Source: Chersky-806 sp038252255 (lineage in GTDB: Bacteria; Actinomycetota; Acidimicrobiia; IMCC26256; JAENVU01). Taken from it: DNA of 64,000 nt. Position 1 is the first letter of the stretch. Each line of letters begins with the position of its first letter. Of this stretch, positions 61,774 to 64,000 are shown in pieces. Where the stretch lies: positions 1-64,000 of the forward strand of contig JBBSAM010000005.1 of NCBI GenBank assembly GCA_038252255.1, given 5' to 3'. The notes beneath the pieces were generated by a model. The model made no database searches and was not told where the DNA came from. It saw only the letters and a program-made list of their open reading frames with translations. The position numbers were made by a program, and so were the translations under genes.

Positions 61774-62712
61774 TCATCCCTGGTAGAGGTACAGCCGGAT
61801 GTACGCGCGCCCAGGGCGGGTGAACAGTTGCGCGGTGCCGCCGGCGCCATCCTCGCCGCGATCCCTGAAGTAGACGGTCGTGACGGTCCATCCGGCCGAC
61901 GGCGTCGGCTTGGTGGCGTCCAGCCGCGGCATGCTTTGCTTTACCTCGGTCAGGTAGTCACGGAAGACGTCGCCGGGATTGCCGCCCGTGAGCCGGAGGA
62001 GCGCCACCTCTTGGATCGCGCCGGGGGGCGCGTTGTGGGCGACGGTCACCATCTCGCTGCGGGGTTGGACCCGGATGAGGGCAATGCGGAAACCGATCGC
62101 CCGGCCGGGCTCCGGAAGCCTGCCTTTGGCCGGACCGCGAAATTCAGGCAACGAGACTGAGGGTGCCGGCGTGAAGCGAGGGGGCACTGGCAGCGAGGAG
62201 GAGGTCGGCGGCGCAACGGTGTTCGGCTCACCGAGCTCGTAGAACTGCACGTAGCCGATCGCTCGCCGCTTGGGGACCGTCTCGATCCTCACCGAGAGCT
62301 GCGGCCCGGTGAGCCCAGATGTCGTTGAGAGCGCGCATCCTGCAGGCCCAGTCGGCACCGATTCAGCTCTAAAGCACCCACCCCCGTTGCTCTCGAGACC
62401 CACGGCGGTGGCTTGATCTGCGAACGCGTGAATCACGTCACGCGGCGGCCCGTCGATCCCGAGCGTCGCAGACCAGGAACGGACGGGCATCGGGTCTGGA
62501 CCGCCCGTCTGCTCCTTGGCCTGAAGCGCGGCACCGGCGAGCACGGCACCGGGTGGGACCCTGAATCCATCGAGGAGCGGTGTACCGGGGCCGTGGATCT
62601 CGCCGGTTCGGATCGGAAGACCGTGCGCTCGGTTGACGTCGGGAGTGTCCGAGTCGGCGTCGCTACAAGCGGCGCTCAGCAGCACGAGCAAGAGTGCTGG
62701 AACCCAGATCAT
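61774..62712 (-). CDS. secreted lipoprotein of unknown function
   Basis: A 312-residue protein from ATG 62712: MIWVPALLLVLLSAAC gives a typical lipoprotein signal with lipobox LSAAC, followed by an acidic Asp/Ser stretch. The mature part has several short hydrophobic strands, a Pro/Ser-rich linker (PPTSSSLPVPPRFTPAPSVS) and no recognised domain. It lies between the excisionase-like fragment and the integrase tail, so it may be cargo of the degraded element or a resident gene; codon use gives no clear answer. The frame runs open to 62799, but the signal start is 62712. Confidence 0.72.
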   Translation of the reverse strand: MIWVPALLLVLLSAACSDADSDTPDVNRAHGLPIRTGEIHGPGTPLLDGFRVPPGAVLAGAALQAKEQTGGPDPMPVRSWSATLGIDGPPRDVIHAFADQATAVGLESNGGGCFRAESVPTGPAGCALSTTSGLTGPQLSVRIETVPKRRAIGYVQFYELGEPNTVAPPTSSSLPVPPRFTPAPSVSLPEFRGPAKGRLPEPGRAIGFRIALIRVQPRSEMVTVAHNAPPGAIQEVALLRLTGGNPGDVFRDYLTEVKQSMPRLDATKPTPSAGWTVTTVYFRDRGEDGAGGTAQLFTRPGRAYIRLYLYQG

Positions 62713-62810
62713 TCGCCGGCCCACGGACCACAGCCTAAGGACATGCCGGCAGCAGGGCCGCGCGCTCGACTGCCGGGTCATCGTTCGGTGGTGAGCCACT
62801 AGCAGTCGGT

Positions 62811-63035
62811 TTGACCGGCTTCCGCTTCCACGATCTTCGGCACACCTGCGACACCCTCACTGCAGCGACGGGGGCGAGCACCCGAGAGCTGGTGCACCGC
62901 ATGGGGCACTCCTCAGCCGCAGCAGCCCTCCGCTACCAGCACGCGACCCGCGACCGGGACGCGGTCATCGCCCAAGCACTCAGCGACGTGATCGAAGCCG
63001 GCCGTGGTAAAGTGTCTAGCGAGATAGACGAATGA
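62811..63035 (+). pseudogene. C-terminal fragment of a tyrosine recombinase (phage integrase)
   Basis: About 74 residues: FRFHDLRHTCDTLTAATGAS, LVHRMGHSSAAAALRYQHAT, then a charged tail. The H-x-x-R-H, H/G-H-S and the nucleophilic tyrosine (LRYQHA) of the catalytic C-terminus are all present, but the remainder, including the first catalytic Arg, is missing upstream, where the lipoprotein gene begins on the other strand. It is therefore a truncated relic. Its stop overlaps the start of hicA (ATGA). Confidence 0.85.
63014..63029. promoter_or_regulatory. inverted repeat before hicA, candidate operator
   Basis: GTCTA-GCGAGA-TAGAC lies between a TAAAGT sequence (63008-63013) that could be a -10 element and ATG 63032. 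HicB proteins with a helix-turn-helix usually bind such repeats to repress hicAB. The -35 region is not convincing. Confidence 0.35.
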
Positions 63036-63232
63036 CTGGACGCGTTCTCCTGCGTCGGGTCGAGAAGTTCACCTGCGAGCAGCTCCGCCAGCGAGGTTCG
63101 CACGTGATCGTGCGTTGCCCGGGAGGTTGCCAGACCGTGATCCCGATCCATCGAGGCCAGGACCTCCCGATCGGAACGCTGCGCGGCATCGTGCGGGCTC
63201 TGAGGCCGTGTCTCGGCGAAGGGTGGTTGTGA
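63032..63232 (+). CDS. hicA: HicA-family toxin (mRNA interferase)
   Basis: A 66-residue double-stranded-RNA-binding-fold protein. RQRGSHVIVRC holds the catalytic His (H24), and TVIPIHRGQDLPIGTLRGIV is the second conserved block (PxHxGxxLxxGTLRxI). HicA cleaves mRNA in a translation-independent manner; HicB neutralises it. ATG 63032 overlaps the stop of the integrase fragment, and its TGA overlaps the hicB start (TGATG). The N-terminus is short but complete for the family. Confidence 0.87.
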   Translation: MTGRVLLRRVEKFTCEQLRQRGSHVIVRCPGGCQTVIPIHRGQDLPIGTLRGIVRALRPCLGEGWL

Positions 63233-63618
63233 TGGCGAGGGCGAAGAACTACGTAGCGGTGTACGAGCGCGATCCCGAGAGCGATGCGTGGCTCGTCCAC
63301 ATCAAAGGGATCGACGGCTGCCACACCTACGGGCGAACACTGAGACAGGCTGAGGCCCGCATCCTCGAAGCGCTTGCGCTCTGGCTCGACCGAGAGCTCG
63401 GTGACTTGGTCATCACCCCCGAGTGGCCCGACGATCTTGTGGAGATCGCCACAGAGGTCTCGCAAGCACGCGACACGGCAGCAGCGACCGCGCAGAAGGC
63501 AGGAGCAACGACTGCCAAGGCAGCGAAGAAGCTCGACCGCATGGGCCTCAGCCGCCGAGACGCCGCCGACGTCCTCGGCATCTCGCACCAGCGCGTTCAG
63601 CAGCTGCTCGTCTCGTAG
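63232..63618 (+). CDS. hicB: HicB-family antitoxin with C-terminal HTH
   Basis: A 128-residue protein. The N-terminal partial RNase-H-like HicB fold (YVAVYERDPESDAWLVHIKG, TYGRTLRQAEARILEALALW) is followed by an Ala-rich helical linker and a helix-turn-helix (LSRRDAADVLGISHQRVQQL) for autoregulation. The start codon is embedded in the hicA stop, the usual toxin-first arrangement of hicAB. It probably binds the inverted repeat upstream of hicA. Confidence 0.87.
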   Translation: MARAKNYVAVYERDPESDAWLVHIKGIDGCHTYGRTLRQAEARILEALALWLDRELGDLVITPEWPDDLVEIATEVSQARDTAAATAQKAGATTAKAAKKLDRMGLSRRDAADVLGISHQRVQQLLVS

Positions 63619-63666
63619 TCGGTCGACACTCCCCGCAAGTACTGGAGCGGGAAGCCCGCGATGCGG

Positions 63667-64000
63667 TCACTCAGGCAGTCGCTGAGATTCGATCATCGCT
63701 GACGTTCGCGCCAGGTACACGCGCAGGTTTTCCTCGCTCACTTCCGTGCCGGCGGTTGCGAACGGCATCCATCGGAGCTTCGCAGCACTCGATTCGGCTC
63801 GCGCGCAGTCAGGTTGGTTACTCACGAAGACGTAGCGGAAATCGGCATGTTCGTGAGCGATCTCGTTGCCGAATGCGGGGACGGGAAGGATGACGACTTG
63901 CACCGGCAAATGCCACTTGGCTGATCCGAGATCGCTCAGCCCAGTCTCCTCGTACGCTTCGCGCAGTGCGACCTGTCGCGGATCGGTCTCGCCCGCGTCG
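63667..64000 (-). CDS. NUDIX hydrolase, 5' end outside the window
   Basis: The frame enters from the right edge. DAGETDPRQVALREAYEETG is the core of the NUDIX box (GX5EX7REUXEEXGU), giving the metal-binding REAYEE helix. Further on come VVILPVPAF and FRYVFVSNQPD, typical strands after the box. About 111 codons are visible. The substrate (nucleoside diphosphate derivative) cannot be inferred. It converges on hicB with a 48-bp gap. Confidence 0.82.
   Translation of the reverse strand, partial: DAGETDPRQVALREAYEETGLSDLGSAKWHLPVQVVILPVPAFGNEIAHEHADFRYVFVSNQPDCARAESSAAKLRWMPFATAGTEVSEENLRVYLARTSAMIESQRLPE

Overview
The window is high-GC DNA with dense genes, short or overlapping spacings (many ATGA/GTGA junctions) and frequent GTG starts. 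Gene content (SigB/SpoIIE partner switching, a DUF222/HNH '13E12' gene, MptB-like mannosyltransferase, DUF664, GH15 with trehalase-like N-terminus) points to an actinobacterium. An uncultivated Acidimicrobiia-like lineage is my best guess, from gene content only. I saw no tRNA, rRNA, CRISPR array or complete insertion sequence.

Layout. (1) 99-3378: divergent GH15 glucoamylase/trehalase-like enzyme and a pyridine-nucleotide disulphide oxidoreductase. (2) 3385-12561: a general-stress module with two SigB-type sigma factors (the first has a scrambled region 2), STAS antagonists, HATPase anti-sigma factors, a giant PAS/GAF/PP2C/HATPase switch protein, small stress proteins and PncC. Four GTTT-like/GGGTAT-like boxes look like SigB promoters of this regulon. 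(3) 12561-17926: DUF1275 membrane protein, enoyl-CoA hydratase plus 2,4-dienoyl-CoA-reductase-like SDR, a DUF222/HNH gene, a P-loop kinase and a lipoprotein. (4) 18109-39610: a surface-polysaccharide locus with AsnB-like amidotransferase, methyltransferases, DUF354 glycosyltransferase, alpha/alpha-toroid protein, flippase-like protein, acetyltransferase, bi-domain oxidoreductase, GT2, two YfhO paralogues and two large GT-C-type membrane proteins. (5) 39716-45354: a GAF-GGDEF-EAL protein, two GT-C mannosyltransferase-like proteins and UppP. (6) 45503-50226: two-component system with MFS exporter, HIT-like protein, and a deletion scar joining a DUF664 gene to a truncated methyltransferase. (7) 50469-61169: a SAM/cyclase/AAA/TPR regulator facing a five-gene, translationally coupled operon. 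(8) 61232-64000: remnants of an integrative element (excisionase-like fragment, integrase tail), a lipoprotein, hicAB and a NUDIX gene cut by the window edge.

The most interesting part is the operon 61169->53676. In order it encodes a berberine-bridge-type FAD oxidase, the N-terminal half of a LodA-like quinoprotein, the C-terminal half of LodA fused to a VioB-type ferritin-like domain, a SPASM radical SAM enzyme resembling QhpD, and a flavoprotein of the LodB/QhpG kind. This looks like a split cysteine-tryptophylquinone (CTQ) oxidase with two maturases from different quinoprotein systems. I know of no described system with this arrangement; that is inference and needs profile searches to confirm.
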